Shown one piece after another: positions 44,394-55,983 of a stretch of 64,000 nucleotides of DNA. Both the position numbers and the translations under genes were made by a program. Position 1 is the stretch's first letter, and each line of letters opens with the position of its first letter. The DNA comes from Pyrenochaeta sp. MPI-SDFR-AT-0127 (lineage: Eukaryota > Ascomycota > Dothideomycetes > Pleosporales > Cucurbitariaceae): NCBI GenBank assembly GCA_020747015.1, contig JAGTJM010000045.1, forward strand, positions 124,001 through 188,000. Reading direction: 5' to 3'. A model generated the notes under the pieces. The model did not search any database. It saw only the letters and a program-made list of their open reading frames with translations, and was not told the origin of the DNA.

Positions 44394-45444
44394 TCAATTC
44401 CTTGCCCACTCATTCTCGACCGTAGGCTGTTGATCCCGCTCAAGATGGCCTGGCAAGACGCTGTTGAGTCTACGATTGCCTTCCTCGATAGCACGTTCTG
44501 GACTGAGGCTTTGTGCATGGTCATCTTCCTCTTCAACGCGGTCTGAATACCGACTGTAGCTGGAAATATAGCCAATCGCGCGTTGGGGCTCATCGTTTCC
44601 GCCATTTCTTTCATCAGCGATCATGCGAGAGATTCTGTCGGGAGCTATGCGGTGAAGCCAGGACTCGCGCTGGGTGGGAATAGCAATGATTGCAAACTAC
44701 AACAAGCGTCAGTCAAGCACGTACGCATTGTGAGTCGGTTGTACATACCTGCCAGATGAACACCATGCCAACGACGCCAATCAACAAACCCGCCAGTTTC
44801 TGCTCCTCGGCCTTCCATGCTCCCATGCATCCATTATTCCTATGGAAAGCATTCTCGCATGAATGCTGGTCGTGCGTCTTATCTGGAAACGGCCAGGCCA
44901 TGTCTCTCGGGTTGGTGAAGCCGCAGCATTCGAATGCATTCTGGATTTTCCGAATGGCCTCGTCATCCTTTTGCCTGAACAGCGTCTGCCAGCGCACTCT
45001 CAGTCCACAATCCAGGCTTGATGGCGGAGCGGCATGTGTGCCGAGGAGTGTGATGACAACGGTCGAGTATATGAAAATGATGGTGTTTGCAATGATGACC
45101 AGCGGCGGGCGCTGGATCTCGCCACGACTGAGGCGTTGGCGACGTTCTTGACGGCGGGTAAGATCGTAGCCTGACTCAAGTAGGAGGCCGGCCACAACGG
45201 GTAATGCAGTTGTGAAACCGGTGAGGGTGCCAGAAATGGGCACAGAGAGGGCGTTAGCGCGTGATGAGGCATATCTGTCAGAGTCAGCGGGAAGGCTGGC
45301 AACGCTTCGAAAGCAGCTACCCTGCAAGTCCGACTGCGACAATGATGACCTGGACTGCGAGTTAATAGTGTTAAGCTCTGAAAGATTGCGCTGTCTCACT
45401 ATCACGCTGAGGCAAGTGACGACTTGCTTCCTTGTGAAGGTCAT
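44394..45444 (-). CDS. Tetraspanin
   Basis: This is a four-span membrane organiser of the fungal tetraspanin family (Tsp3-like). Exons in coding order are 45400-45444, 45321-45349 (29 nt), 44749-45274 and 44394-44696, encoding 300 aa. Splicing builds transmembrane 1 (VVTCLSVIVIIVAVGLAGYAS); TM2 is about residues 38-55, TM3 PPLVIIANTIIFIYSTVVITLLG, and TM4 KLAGLLIGVVGMVFIWQFAIIAI, which spans the last junction. The large loop between TM3 and TM4 has the diagnostic CCG (ECCGFTNP) plus further Cys in HSCENAFH and NNGCMG. The cytosolic tail of about 80 residues is charged. It probably acts at the plasma membrane; the fungal Pls1 relative is needed for host penetration, but this one is not obviously Pls1. 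Confidence 0.85.
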
Positions 45445-46522
45445 GTTGAATCTGCTGCCTTGTCTTCCGAGCGAGTGTCTGTATTCCGGCTTGTTTGCAA
45501 AGCAAATTGAACGAGATGAGAAGGGAAATTAACGTGAGAGGAGAGAAGACGATGTGTGAAATAAAAGCACAGGCAGTGTCAGCAGTTTGATCAACGGTGA
45601 GCAGATCTGCGCTCTTGTATATCATGCCCGCATTCCGACGGGGTGGTTGGATGCAGGCGGATGCAAAGTCTCGGAACTCTCTTCCATGTACCTCAGCGGT
45701 GCTGGATTATCGCCAATGCTGCTCATGCAGCTGCCGTACGTGCCGGATACGTGGTGTGAGGGGTACATTGCTAGCAAAGGGCATGCAAGGGAGTGAGGAC
45801 GCGAGCCCTCCACAGCCAGCTCAGCTCAAAAAAAAGGGGGCTTGTCCTGTGGCGCCAGTGCCGACGTGTTTGTATGCAACGCGAAGTGCTGGGATCGCAC
45901 TGGCGGGCACATTTGACGGTCACGCCGAAGCCATGTGGGTGAACGATGGGTGGTGTGAGCGACTGGGGCTACCCGCGGCAGCGCTGTACGTCATGCCATT
46001 GGGCTGCGCGCTAGTTAGTCGTGCCGCTGCCACCTTCCCTCCCCCGCCCAGGCTCTCCAGCGCACTTGCCCAAAAATTATCCCATGGCCGATCGTCCACT
46101 TTCCCGTTTGGACGACATGGGTAATAACAATCGCACAAAGCCCACGCAATTTCGCATCAGACAACTTTCCAAATTCCCTCGTCCCAGCTAACTCTTTCGC
46201 TCGACCCGTTGCTCAGTTTTTCTGCTCGTGCTTGACGCGCCGAGTCGTGGCAGGTGGCGTGCACGCGTGTCTTGTCTGACCACAAACGCTTCTGTCCACA
46301 CGATCACCGTCGCCAGTATGCTAAAAGAAGGGTCTCTTAGCCCAACTACCGCCTGCAAACGCGGGGTTTTGGATTAACGATACATGCAGCTGAATCCCTC
46401 TTGTCCATTAGCTATAATCCCGTCCCGGCCTTCGTGGCTTTCTCGATTTTCCTTCTCTCTTCACCCGTTTTGGCATCTCAGCCTCGTCGCTCAGTCCCAT
46501 CCACACCACACACTTGGGCAAC
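45445..46522. other. Intergenic stretch
   Basis: ORFs of 60-175 codons occur in several frames in GC-rich DNA (45590-46130) without any motif. The stretch should contain the tetraspanin promoter and the promoter of the ORF at 46523. A run of A next to G (45829-45839) is present. Confidence 0.45.
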
Positions 46523-47137
46523 ATGCTACTCTTTTCACCGCGGCGATGTGACTTACTCCTGGGCAGCACGTTAGTAAAACAAACAGCTCTCACATCCAGG
46601 CGTCTTTCGATCCCACTCTGGCCTGCCAGCCCTGTTTCCATTCCACTCTCGCCTCGCTCTCAACAACGTACCCCCACGCCTTCCGCTCCACCCAAACATC
46701 GGCCATCACCACAACTTGCTCCAGTAAACAACATGTCCTTCCCGGCCAGTCCGCGTTCGCTGCCTTTTTCACCTACGCTAGGAAGCATACCCGAAGTATT
46801 CGAGTACGAGTCACTCGGAGCAAGGGTCAACCTGCCCTCACCCCACGAAGCCCAAGAGATGCCTGATGCTTTTACTCGAGATTCTGCCTCCATCGCCGCA
46901 CCCACTCTCACCAGGGCTACCTCCAGGGATGCCATCATCCAGTCACCACTTCGCCGGACCGTTTCCACCTTGTTCATCTCGAGGATACTCCGCAGAATCC
47001 TCGAAGCTGACCAGCTCCGACGGAGGCGCATCTTGAGAGTATACCTAAAGGCAATCGTGTTCCTCAAGTACATGTGGCGCGCAAATGAACGATATGGATC
47101 TGTCATGCTGCACTCCGGCATGTACATGCAGCGGTGA
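46523..47137 (+). CDS. Hypothetical Ser/Pro-rich basic protein (204 aa)
   Basis: This ORF has a Ser/Pro-rich first half with repeated SP and SPR motifs (SPRSQQRTPTPSAPP, PASPRSLPFSPTLG), typical of disordered phospho-regulated proteins. An acidic middle (IPEVFEYESLGARVNLPSP) precedes a strongly basic helical C-terminal block (ISRILRRILEADQLRRRRIL) ending in an aromatic tail. A later in-frame ATG (MSFPASPRS) is an alternative start. No known domain is recognised. An overlapping minus-strand ORF is longer upstream but less protein-like. Confidence 0.45.
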   Translation: MLLFSPRRCDLLLGSTLVKQTALTSRRLSIPLWPASPVSIPLSPRSQQRTPTPSAPPKHRPSPQLAPVNNMSFPASPRSLPFSPTLGSIPEVFEYESLGARVNLPSPHEAQEMPDAFTRDSASIAAPTLTRATSRDAIIQSPLRRTVSTLFISRILRRILEADQLRRRRILRVYLKAIVFLKYMWRANERYGSVMLHSGMYMQR

Positions 47138-48653
47138 CGGACCAAACAAGTACTGTTGGTTGCGGGGATTGGTTTAGGACACGACACGGAGTGATGCTCC
47201 ATGATGAACGGATATACTGCATAGCGATGGGCGTCTTGCATTTACTATTACCGGGCTTATTGGTGAACAATGTTATAATGATCCTGACGGGATCATCTCT
47301 AATATGGCCAGCATTGCCATGAGCAAGCGAGCATTGTATGGCGCATGTTACGAAAGATACTTCTTCAATTGGATTTTTTTCTCTTTGTAACCCACAATCA
47401 TCTTGCACACTCTGAAGTGTACCAATCCGGTGAACGTTGTTGATTGCTGAGCACCATCTGCACAAAGTCAATATGTGTGAGCCTGAATTGTGTTGACTTA
47501 CCATAATACATGTGTTTATCATGCTGGGAATTAAGACGATGGCATGCGTTTACGAACCATACCTGTCGCTAGCTATACAGAATGGAGATCAGGCAGAACA
47601 TATCTCCTTTCAACCACGCTCGCCACTTGCTATATTGTCTTTTGATCCATTCCCCTTGAATCTCTTTTTGGAATCAGCAGGTTCTTAGATGTACTCCCAA
47701 CATCCTCAAATGGCATGCAGCCCTTCAACCCAGTCACCCCATCCATAGACTTAGCTGTATGGCAACTAGCGGAGCACAGCATACAAGTAAGCTCAATAGT
47801 ACAGTCGGAGAAGAGGTTGTCTTTACTGAATCATGGATAGCCCCGTGTGTTCCTAGTGTAGTGATTCCCTCTTGAGATTGTAGTGGGAGACATCTACCGG
47901 GTGATAGTAGAAGACGATGGGATGTTAGGATCCAGGAAGATATGTTTACCTCATGAAGAAGTATGCTCATACAGATACATCGAGGACTCAGCTAGCTTCC
48001 GAGAACGCCCTTCCGCACCACAATCTAGGCTCATTGCGGCGTATCTTTGCCTATCTTCGCCGAATCATGAGATCATTATCCAGTGTAAACATGCTATGCC
48101 ATTATGTTTGATGTTGTCGTGGCGTGAGTGGATGTGTTGGAGCAAATAGCCGAAGAACCATGTTCGGTTACTTGCACCATCAAATGAGCTACTGCCGATT
48201 GGCCAGCCCCGACCTTTCCACTGCGTCGGGAGCGTCGCGAGTCAGGCACGCGTCTGACGTTTTGCACCCCCAGCTTTCACATAGGAAAAGACCCCGCAAA
48301 CATTGTGCTTTCAACAGGACGATGCTTCTCTGAACGCACTCTACAACAATCGTGAGCACAGCATGCATACGCCGTATCTTGGGCTCCTACATACGCATCC
48401 TGAGCTGGCAATGTAACTCCACATCCGCCCACGGAATCTCTCGAGCCGCGACATGTCGTCAGCCTCGAATCCATACAACCGAGGAACCATCCCAAGTCTG
48501 GGGGGGGGGGGGGGGCATACCGGAACTGCTAAGCTAGCGCCACGGGCGTTGCTCCTTGCTTTAATTTCTATGTGATCCTAGCTACCTTTTTTGCCTTTTC
48601 AATCAATTGCCCTTTTTACCAATGCTAACTCTGCTCCTTGCTTACCGTTCATA
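47138..48653. other. Intergenic stretch upstream of SDH1
   Basis: About 1.5 kb with only short ORFs. A run of 16 G lies at 48500-48515. The last 100 bases should be the SDH1 promoter/5' UTR. Nothing else recognised. Confidence 0.5.
48500..48515. repeat. G16 homopolymer
   Basis: Sixteen consecutive G residues. Such runs are error-prone in sequencing, so the exact length is unreliable; it may also form a G-quadruplex upstream of SDH1. Confidence 0.9.
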
Positions 48654-50783
48654 ATGCGTGCTTTTGCGCGGACGATCCAGCGTCGGCAATTCGGTGCTCG
48701 AAGCCAGTTACTCCGGACCTCAACACCACGACGGGGATTTGCTTCTGTAAATAGTTCACAGACCAAAGGTCTCACTGTGATAGACCATCACTATGAGTAC
48801 AGCCTCCCTTTGTTTCTCTCATAATACTTCTCTAAGCTTACGACAACCTACTTACCGCATCCAGCGCCATTGTCGTCGGTGCAGGCGGTGCAGGCCTCCG
48901 TGCAGCCGTAGGCCTCACAGAAGCCGGCTTGAAAACGGCATGCGTGTCGAAACTCTTCCCCACGCGTTCGCACACGGTCGCTGCACAAGGCGGCATCAAC
49001 GCCGCGCTCGCCAACATGACAGAAGACGACTGGCGCTGGCACATGTACGACACAGTCAAGGGTTCAGACTGGCTGGGCGACCAAGATGCTATTCATTATA
49101 TGACTCGTGAAGCTGTTCCTGCTGTGGTTGAGTTGGAGAATTACGGCATGCCATTCTCGCGCACGAGCGAAGGAAAGATTTACCAGCGGGCATTGGGTGG
49201 GCAGAGCTTGAAGTATGGAAAGGGTGGACAGGCGTATAGGACTGCGTGTGCGGCAGATCGTACAGGACATGCTATGCTACATACGCTATATGGACAGAGT
49301 TTGAAAGAGGGCGTCCAATTCTTCATTGAGTGGTTTGCGCTAGATTTGATGATGAGTGAGGGAAAGTGTGTGGGCGTTACCGCGCTGAATATGGAGGATG
49401 GGACGTGCCACCGTATGTTTGCTAGGAATACCATTCTGGCTACTGGAGGTGAGCTGTCCTGGGATTGTGTTGAATGTGTATGGATCTGACGAGAACAGGC
49501 TACGGACGAGCGTACTTTAGTGCTACGAGCGCACACACAAGTACCGGAGATGGCAGCGCAATGGTATCAAGAGCAGGTCTCCCACTGCAGGATATGGAAT
49601 TCGTGCAGTTCCATCCTTCTGGAATCTACGGCGCAGGCGTATGCAATATAGCTCTTCTTACAATTCAACTCTTCTAACACATTCTATAGGTCCTGATCAC
49701 AGAAGGCGCCCGTGGCGAAGGAGGCTACCTCCTCAACTCGGAAGGCGAGCGCTTCATGGAGCGCTATGCGCCCACCGCAAAGGACCTCGCATCTCGAGAC
49801 GTAGTCTCCCGCAGCATGAACCTCGAGATTCTCCAAGGTCGAGGCTGCGGACCCAACAAAGACCATATCCACCTCCAACTTTCACATTTACCAAAGGACA
49901 TCATCATGGAACGGTTACCCGGCATCGCGGAAACAGCGGGTATCTTTGCGGGTATCGACATCACCAAAGAACCTATTCCTGTGCTGCCAACGGTTCACTA
50001 TTGTATGGGTGGGATTCCGACAAATTATCACGGCCAGGTGCTGGATGTAAAGGATGGCAAGGACACTGTTGTGGACGGTTTGTATGCAGCAGGTGAAGCG
50101 GCGTGTGTCAGCGTGCACGGCGCGAATCGCCTTGGAGCCAATTCGCTCTTAGACATTGTAGTATTTGTGAGTCCTTCAAAGTGCTCCATTGATTTGAGCA
50201 GAATACCTGCTGACATTCATTCTAGGGTCGAGCATCTGCCCTACACGTCTCATCAAACCATTCGCCTTCTGCGCCGCACCACTCCGCCCCCGAGGACATT
50301 GGTCTCGACTCCATCAATGAAATCTCCAGCTTCCTCAACGCCTCCGGCAACACATCGACAGCTGCCCTGCGAGACCAGATGCAGAGTACAATGCAAAAAA
50401 CGACTGCGGTATTCCGCACACACGACTCCCTCACCACGGGCAACAAGCAGCTCCAAGACATTGAAGCGAGCTTCAACACCGACCTCAAAGTCACCGACAA
50501 ATCCCTCATCTGGAACAGCGACCTCGTCGAGACACTGGAACTGCGCAATCTCCTCACAAATGCGAGCCAGACTAGCAAAGCGGCGTTGACGCGCACAGAA
50601 AGTAGAGGCGCACATGCAAGAGACGACTTCAAAGAACGCGACGACAAGGACTGGATGAAGCACAGTCTCACGTGGCAGACCAGCGCTGGCGATAGTGTGA
50701 AATATGGAATGCGAGCAGTACAAATGGGGACGCTGGATGAGAACGAAGTAGCCAGCGTACCACCCGTGAAGCGCCAGTACTAG
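48654..50783 (+). CDS. SDH1: Succinate dehydrogenase flavoprotein subunit (complex II)
   Basis: This mitochondrial FAD subunit oxidises succinate to fumarate. Exons 48654-48796, 48865-49448, 49499-49638, 49690-50166 and 50226-50783 encode 633 aa. The first 30 residues are Arg-rich and lack acids (MRAFARTIQRRQFGARS), a mitochondrial presequence. FAD-binding VVGAGGAGLRAA, the covalent-FAD histidine in SRTHT-type SHTVAAQGG (about residue 83), HPSGIYGAG, GEGGYLLN and HGANRLGANSLLD (active-site Arg) are all present. Intron 1 ends at CATCCAG so that HHYD joins AIVVGAGG; nearer acceptors break the frame. The C-terminal third after GRASALH is more divergent than usual, so it could be a paralogue rather than the only Sdh1. 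It converges on the Ppo gene, 296 nt away. Confidence 0.94.
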
Positions 50784-51079
50784 AACTTCCCCCGGGATAG
50801 AAAAATGTGAGCGTGATTATTTTAAGATGTTGAACGAACAAAAAGAAAACGTTATGTAGAACGGTCGGTCGATTATACAATCTTCCAGCACAACAGGCTG
50901 AGATAATCCATGTCAAAGAGAAATAACGTTGTAGAAACGCCCCTTCGCCCGCCTAACTAGACCGAAGAAAGAAGAATTCAATACAGGAATACATTTTTGT
51001 GGCGAACGTCATTAACCCCTTTTTTCGTACAATCACAATCTCATCATCATCCTCGAACAGCTATACGAAATCGCATCGT

Positions 51080-54000
51080 CTAGTCGTCCCAGTTCACTTT
51101 CAGCGCTGTGTATATCGTTAGCATATGCTGTGTTCTTCTACACTGGAAGGGGATTGGGGAAAACGTACCACAAGGGAATGGGAAATACATATCCCAGTTC
51201 TCGGTCAGATAGGCATGGTAAGGGTATTTCTCCGGGCCATGACCCATCTTCTTGACAACCTTGTGCACCTTGCCCTGCGGACCCAGCGCGGGGCGTAGAT
51301 TCTTCAGCCTGGCGACTTCGCGGAGCATGGTGGTGAGTGTGATGCGCGTCATGGGCAGGCCGAGGCACTGGTGCGGGCCGTGTCCCAGATGCACGTAGGC
51401 GTCGAGGGGGCGGGTGATGTCGACGGCGTCTGGGTTGGGGAAGATGGCTGGGTCGTGAGAAGCGGCGCGGAGGTTGACAAAGACTGCGTCTCCTTGCTTG
51501 AGGGCTGTTGGTTTGCCGCCTTCGGTGATGGTGGTGTCCTTTGCGACGGCGCGGAGAATGGCTGTTTCGCCGTTCAGACGGCCGCCTTCCATGGTGTAGT
51601 GGATGAGCTTTTCGAATGCTTCTTCCGTGTCTTCTTGCGCTAGTTTCTGGATCGCTGGCCAATGCTGCTTTCCGTCTCCGAGCAGGTAGTATTCAATCGT
51701 CTGACCGAAGAGCTGGCCCTGGTTGCTCACCATGCCTCCCGCCGTGCCGAGAAGGTGGCCCCAGGTCAGGTGCTCAGGATCCATGCCAGATTCTAGAAGA
51801 CGCTTGATCATGTGAATACCGTAGCTTTTCAATACAGACTCATGCGGCCAGATGGCCTGCATAACGCTTGACAAGAAGCCCGAGTGTGCAATAGCTTTGA
51901 CGTTCTTCTCCACAATCTCGCCAAGGAGTTTTGTTGCCTTGTGTGCTTTGACATGCAGTGGGAAGCTGCCTGCGGGATCCACATCGAAGAAGATGAGCGC
52001 GAAAACACTCGACATGATGAGGTAAAGCTCCGCCTCTGTAAAGATGCCACGCGGCGAAGCATCCGTCTTAAGAGGCAGCATGAACAGTTCGGCACAGAAG
52101 TGCACGTGTGCGAGGTTACCGATGTCGCGAATAATGTCAACTTGGTTGAAGTCTGCAATCTTCGCGCTCTTGGCTTCCAAAAGCTCCCGGGTCTTCTCGG
52201 TGTAGTACGCACGCACCTCCTTGTCCCATTCAGAGATGTACAGCGCTTTGCTCACCATCTCGCGGGACGCAGTGTTCTTGGGCGCATCTCCAGCAAGCAT
52301 AAAGTCTTTGGCGGCACTGCCCATGAGGAACTCCATCGCCTTGCCCCAGACGACCTTGAAGGTGCCCTGGTCTTTCATGATTTCCGTGCCTAGCTTGTAC
52401 TCTCGGATAAGATGCGGGTGGAACGTAGCCTTTGGCTTGGTGAAATCATACAAGTGGTCTTTCTCAAGATTCTTAAGAGCCTTCTGCATAGCCGACGGAA
52501 CGGTAAGGGGGTAATGTGCGTAGACGCTGTTGTGCTTGAAGTGTTGTGGAAAGGCTCGCAAGAAGAGCTTGTAGAACACACAGCCATTGTCGATGCCCAT
52601 GTCAGAGTCTACCAGACGGTAGCCCCAGTTTGTCAGTGTTCGGGGGTTATAATCGTGTGTGTAAAACCTGTCACCTCGCACGAGCGCTACAGCATCTGAT
52701 AGAACAGCGCGAGACACGGTGTACGATGGACATAAGCCGGATCCAGGGGCCATGGCGTTCTTCGCGTCCTCGACAACAATACCAGGGTAGATTTCGACTT
52801 TGTCTGGATGGTCATACAAGTGTCGCAGCTGTTCTTGGACATACTTGTCGGACGTGATGTCTTCGAATGTGTTGTGGGGCTCGAGGTGGAAGTACTTCCT
52901 GAATTCATTCAAACTGCCCAAGTTCCAGGCACGTGATTGCTCGATACCCAGGACCTCGATGGCACGGAAAACAGCAGGAACTCGGTTGGGGCCAAAGGAG
53001 TTGGCGCAGTCTTCGATGCTGGAAGTGAGGATATCAACGAGGCCTTGATCTGGTAGCGCACCAGTCTCCTTGTTTCGCTCGAGGTTGGCAAACTTGCGCT
53101 TAGATGGATCGCGGTCGGTCTTTTTGTAGACCTCGTTCAGTGTGGCGAGGAATTCGTATTTGTTAATGCTCTTGGGATCACGGTTCTCGCCGAACATGTC
53201 GTCCCACAGTTCCTTTGTCCACTTTTCGTCGCGGTCAGAGACTGTGGAGTGCCACCTGTACACAAGATTGAACTCAGCGGACACCTGATTGCCGATGCCC
53301 ATGGGGACGCCCTTGATGTCGAGCCGAGGGTTCAGCTGCCAGTTCTTGTCGGTCACGTTGAGGTTCAAGATGGTTCGGACGTAGTCGATCAGGATGATGT
53401 TAACGTAGAGACCGCAGGTAATGAGACGGGCAGTTTGGAACAAGTCGTTGTCGTACTTCTTCCACGACGCTTCATACTTGTCCTGCGCGGCTTGGTCGGC
53501 CTTTTCATCACCAGTCGGCTTTGGTGCCTCAGCCGAAGGCTTTTTGAAGCGGCCCTGTTCGTTGATGGCCGCCAAGTTCTCCACGGTGTAGTTGTGGAAT
53601 CGGTTGAACATGATCAGCATGGCGCCAACGCCGGGAGGGAAGAATAGCAATCTTGCTTCGGAAAAGCAGTCTGGCTTCAGCCTTCCATCCACGTGCGTTC
53701 TCATCTGGTCCTGCTCCTCCTGGTTGCTGCCGTACAGAGGAGAGAGGTCCAGGTAAGATGAAGTCATTGACACGGAGTAGTCTTCGTGGCTCGTCCGAAA
53801 GCAGTCGTGAATGATGATGGAAGCGAGATAGAACAGCATGCTGGAGATCTCGTTCGGGTGCTTCTCCCTGTTTCCTGGTTTCCTAGCCATGACACTATCG
53901 AACACGACTCCAGGGTCCGGCCTCGCCGGAGTTTGCATTGTGGATGGCTTCACTGTTCTCGCATATGGCGTCCCTGCTGCTCCAACTTGTGGGTTGACAA

Positions 54001-54511
54001 GGCTGTTGTTGGTTCCGTCTGCAGATCGGAATTGATACTTTTCGCCCAGATATGACTGTGGCGGATGCTGCAAATCGTTCCATAGCTGCTCTATAAATTT
54101 GTGCGTAATGGCTTCTTGTGTTTTCGAGCCATCTGGCAACTCAGCAGCTGTGCGAATCAGGCCCTCCATAAGGTAGGTCTTGTCGTCAGTAGGTGCGCCT
54201 GTGAGTTTTTCTTTCTGCATTTCTAGCAAAGTTTGAATATTCTCAACACCAAGATGTGACATATCTCGAAGACCGCCTTCAATCTTCTTTAGGAGACTCG
54301 CCTTCTCTTCTGGCGTGATCTTGGATCCATCTCCTGTCTGATGAGGCACAGGTGCCGCAGCAGCTCCAATCAGAGCTGCCAGAGATCTGAAGGAACCTCC
54401 GAGGCTTTGACGGATCTTGGCCAGTTCAGATGGTTCGGCTGGCTTTGGTGGTTCAACGCCTGGCCGAGTGTCGACGTGGGAATCCCACGCGGCTTTTGCG
54501 TCTTGAGACAT
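51080..54511 (-). CDS. ppo: Psi-producing oxygenase (linoleate dioxygenase/P450 fusion)
   Basis: This fatty-acid oxygenase makes oxylipins (psi factors) that set the balance of sexual and asexual sporulation. The N-terminal haem-peroxidase domain makes hydroperoxides (distal His in IIHDCFRT about residue 234; catalytic Tyr and proximal His in YRWH about 418-421). The C-terminal cytochrome-P450 domain isomerises them; its haem Cys is in GHGPHQCLG at about 1047, and an E-x-x-R-like EGGRLNG precedes it. Exons are 51169-54511 and 51080-51105; the 63-nt intron has GT-AG ends and a CTAAC branch site and gives 1122 aa ending ALKVNWDD. Unspliced, the frame stays open (1143 aa). Whether it is PpoA-, PpoB- or PpoC-type cannot be decided by eye; the intact Cys argues against a P450-dead PpoB. 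Confidence 0.95.
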   Translation of the reverse strand: MSQDAKAAWDSHVDTRPGVEPPKPAEPSELAKIRQSLGGSFRSLAALIGAAAAPVPHQTGDGSKITPEEKASLLKKIEGGLRDMSHLGVENIQTLLEMQKEKLTGAPTDDKTYLMEGLIRTAAELPDGSKTQEAITHKFIEQLWNDLQHPPQSYLGEKYQFRSADGTNNSLVNPQVGAAGTPYARTVKPSTMQTPARPDPGVVFDSVMARKPGNREKHPNEISSMLFYLASIIIHDCFRTSHEDYSVSMTSSYLDLSPLYGSNQEEQDQMRTHVDGRLKPDCFSEARLLFFPPGVGAMLIMFNRFHNYTVENLAAINEQGRFKKPSAEAPKPTGDEKADQAAQDKYEASWKKYDNDLFQTARLITCGLYVNIILIDYVRTILNLNVTDKNWQLNPRLDIKGVPMGIGNQVSAEFNLVYRWHSTVSDRDEKWTKELWDDMFGENRDPKSINKYEFLATLNEVYKKTDRDPSKRKFANLERNKETGALPDQGLVDILTSSIEDCANSFGPNRVPAVFRAIEVLGIEQSRAWNLGSLNEFRKYFHLEPHNTFEDITSDKYVQEQLRHLYDHPDKVEIYPGIVVEDAKNAMAPGSGLCPSYTVSRAVLSDAVALVRGDRFYTHDYNPRTLTNWGYRLVDSDMGIDNGCVFYKLFLRAFPQHFKHNSVYAHYPLTVPSAMQKALKNLEKDHLYDFTKPKATFHPHLIREYKLGTEIMKDQGTFKVVWGKAMEFLMGSAAKDFMLAGDAPKNTASREMVSKALYISEWDKEVRAYYTEKTRELLEAKSAKIADFNQVDIIRDIGNLAHVHFCAELFMLPLKTDASPRGIFTEAELYLIMSSVFALIFFDVDPAGSFPLHVKAHKATKLLGEIVEKNVKAIAHSGFLSSVMQAIWPHESVLKSYGIHMIKRLLESGMDPEHLTWGHLLGTAGGMVSNQGQLFGQTIEYYLLGDGKQHWPAIQKLAQEDTEEAFEKLIHYTMEGGRLNGETAILRAVAKDTTITEGGKPTALKQGDAVFVNLRAASHDPAIFPNPDAVDITRPLDAYVHLGHGPHQCLGLPMTRITLTTMLREVARLKNLRPALGPQGKVHKVVKKMGHGPEKYPYHAYLTENWDMYFPFPCGTFSPIPFQCRRTQHMLTIYTALKVNWDD

Positions 54512-55983
54512 GATGAGAGCTTGATGCTGGCGAATTTGATCAGTAAATGGGGAAGCACAGTTGACTTGAGGTGCCGTTATATGATAAGAAGGAATTTCAT
54601 GAAAACTTGCACCTACTCGAGATATTCAGGTAGCAATATCCTTGATCGACCAGTGTGGTCCAAACGCCTTCTTGATCCGAATCAGGACCGAAAGAAGACT
54701 ACTGGCAACGTAGCGTAAGGGTAAGTAAATCAGACTTCACACAAAAGCCGAAAGCAAGAGGTGAAGAAGTAAAAGTCCCGGCAAGGCTGGCTATAAGTAC
54801 ACCAGCAAAAGCAACTAGGGTATGGGGCACAAGCAGAAGCAAATACGAGTCGTTCACGTAGGCCCAGCGAGGGTTCACGAGGTTAGGCGCGCTCCCCAAG
54901 ACGACAGGCGAGCCTCTTATATTGCTCTGCTGGCTCTAGGCTCTGCGGCTGAGGGCCGTAAGGATGCTAGATTCGGAGGGCAGCGTGTCCTTCTGATGTC
55001 AAAAGTGTAAGCCCCTCCAAGGGCCAAAGGGTTTCCAGCTCAGCCCTCTCCAAGCCGAGAAAGCTGAACGCCTGCGTCTACGCCATGCCGCGGCCCGCCA
55101 TATGCACGGCTGGTCCAATGAGCTGCGCGTCATTATCAGAGACTTGTTGCCGCCAAAGGAGGGGCACATCTGGTGCTCTTTTAGCTGACCGCCAGACGAC
55201 GCTTCTGCATGGCGGGGGACGCGATCAGACTGGCCATCGTATTGGACATGGGGCCGGATAAGCAGAGAAAGGATGACGAGGGGCGGTTCAGCTTTGTTGC
55301 CTGCGATGCCTGCTTTCAGGCGAACAAACAAAAGGCAGTGTCAAGATCATCATACGATGGATGGTGAGTCCCTCAAGACAGCCGGTGAGCTTTGCCATTG
55401 CAGGTAGGGGGACCAAATACGATGGGCGGCCTGTTCCTCGCGCTTATGCAGGGTCCGTTGGCGACCCCTCGGCACATCCGAACAATGGAAGGCGCCGCCG
55501 CGGGGCACAAACAATCGACCCCGTGTCCCTCATGGCGACGTTTGCAGGACCACGCTGTGCTCCCAGATAGTATGGAATGTCGACCACGGATCCATCTTGG
55601 GTCAGAAGGGGAGACGAGTTCGGCGGGTACCTGCGGAAGAATCCATTGGACAGGAGAATATATCGGGCAGTAAGATGGGCGGCTTACTATCCACAATCTC
55701 ACATTTTGTGTTTGCTAGTGTCTGCCTGTGTCTGCCTGTGTCTGCCTAATCAGACCCTCTTGCTATTTTGATATAGGCTGTGATGCCTTATTGGCGGCCT
55801 CTTTTTTACAGACGAGTCTCGTGCTACTGTAACCCACCACATATCCGACTGCCCATATTCCTTTTCATTTTCATCCAAGCAGATAGGCAGCCGGCCGACG
55901 GTAGCCATGGCATGCTCGACGCCTCAAACACGTCCCTTGGTCCATCGAGCCAGTGTCCCACGCCCTTTGTCCTCTGTCCTCCT
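54512..55983. other. Intergenic stretch upstream of Ppo
   Basis: About 1.5 kb with no recognisable gene. ORFs up to 154 codons at 55780-56244 overlap or lie antisense to the Tsc13 3' end. A 10-bp tandem repeat sits at 55718-55747. Confidence 0.5.
55718..55747. repeat. 10-bp tandem repeat (3 copies)
   Basis: GTGTCTGCCT occurs three times in succession. Simple short tandem repeat in a non-coding spacer. Confidence 0.85.

Noticed and set aside
46660..47241. 193-codon minus-strand ORF
   Set aside because: It is antisense to the Ser/Pro-rich plus-strand ORF, which has more protein-like composition and an ordered basic helix.
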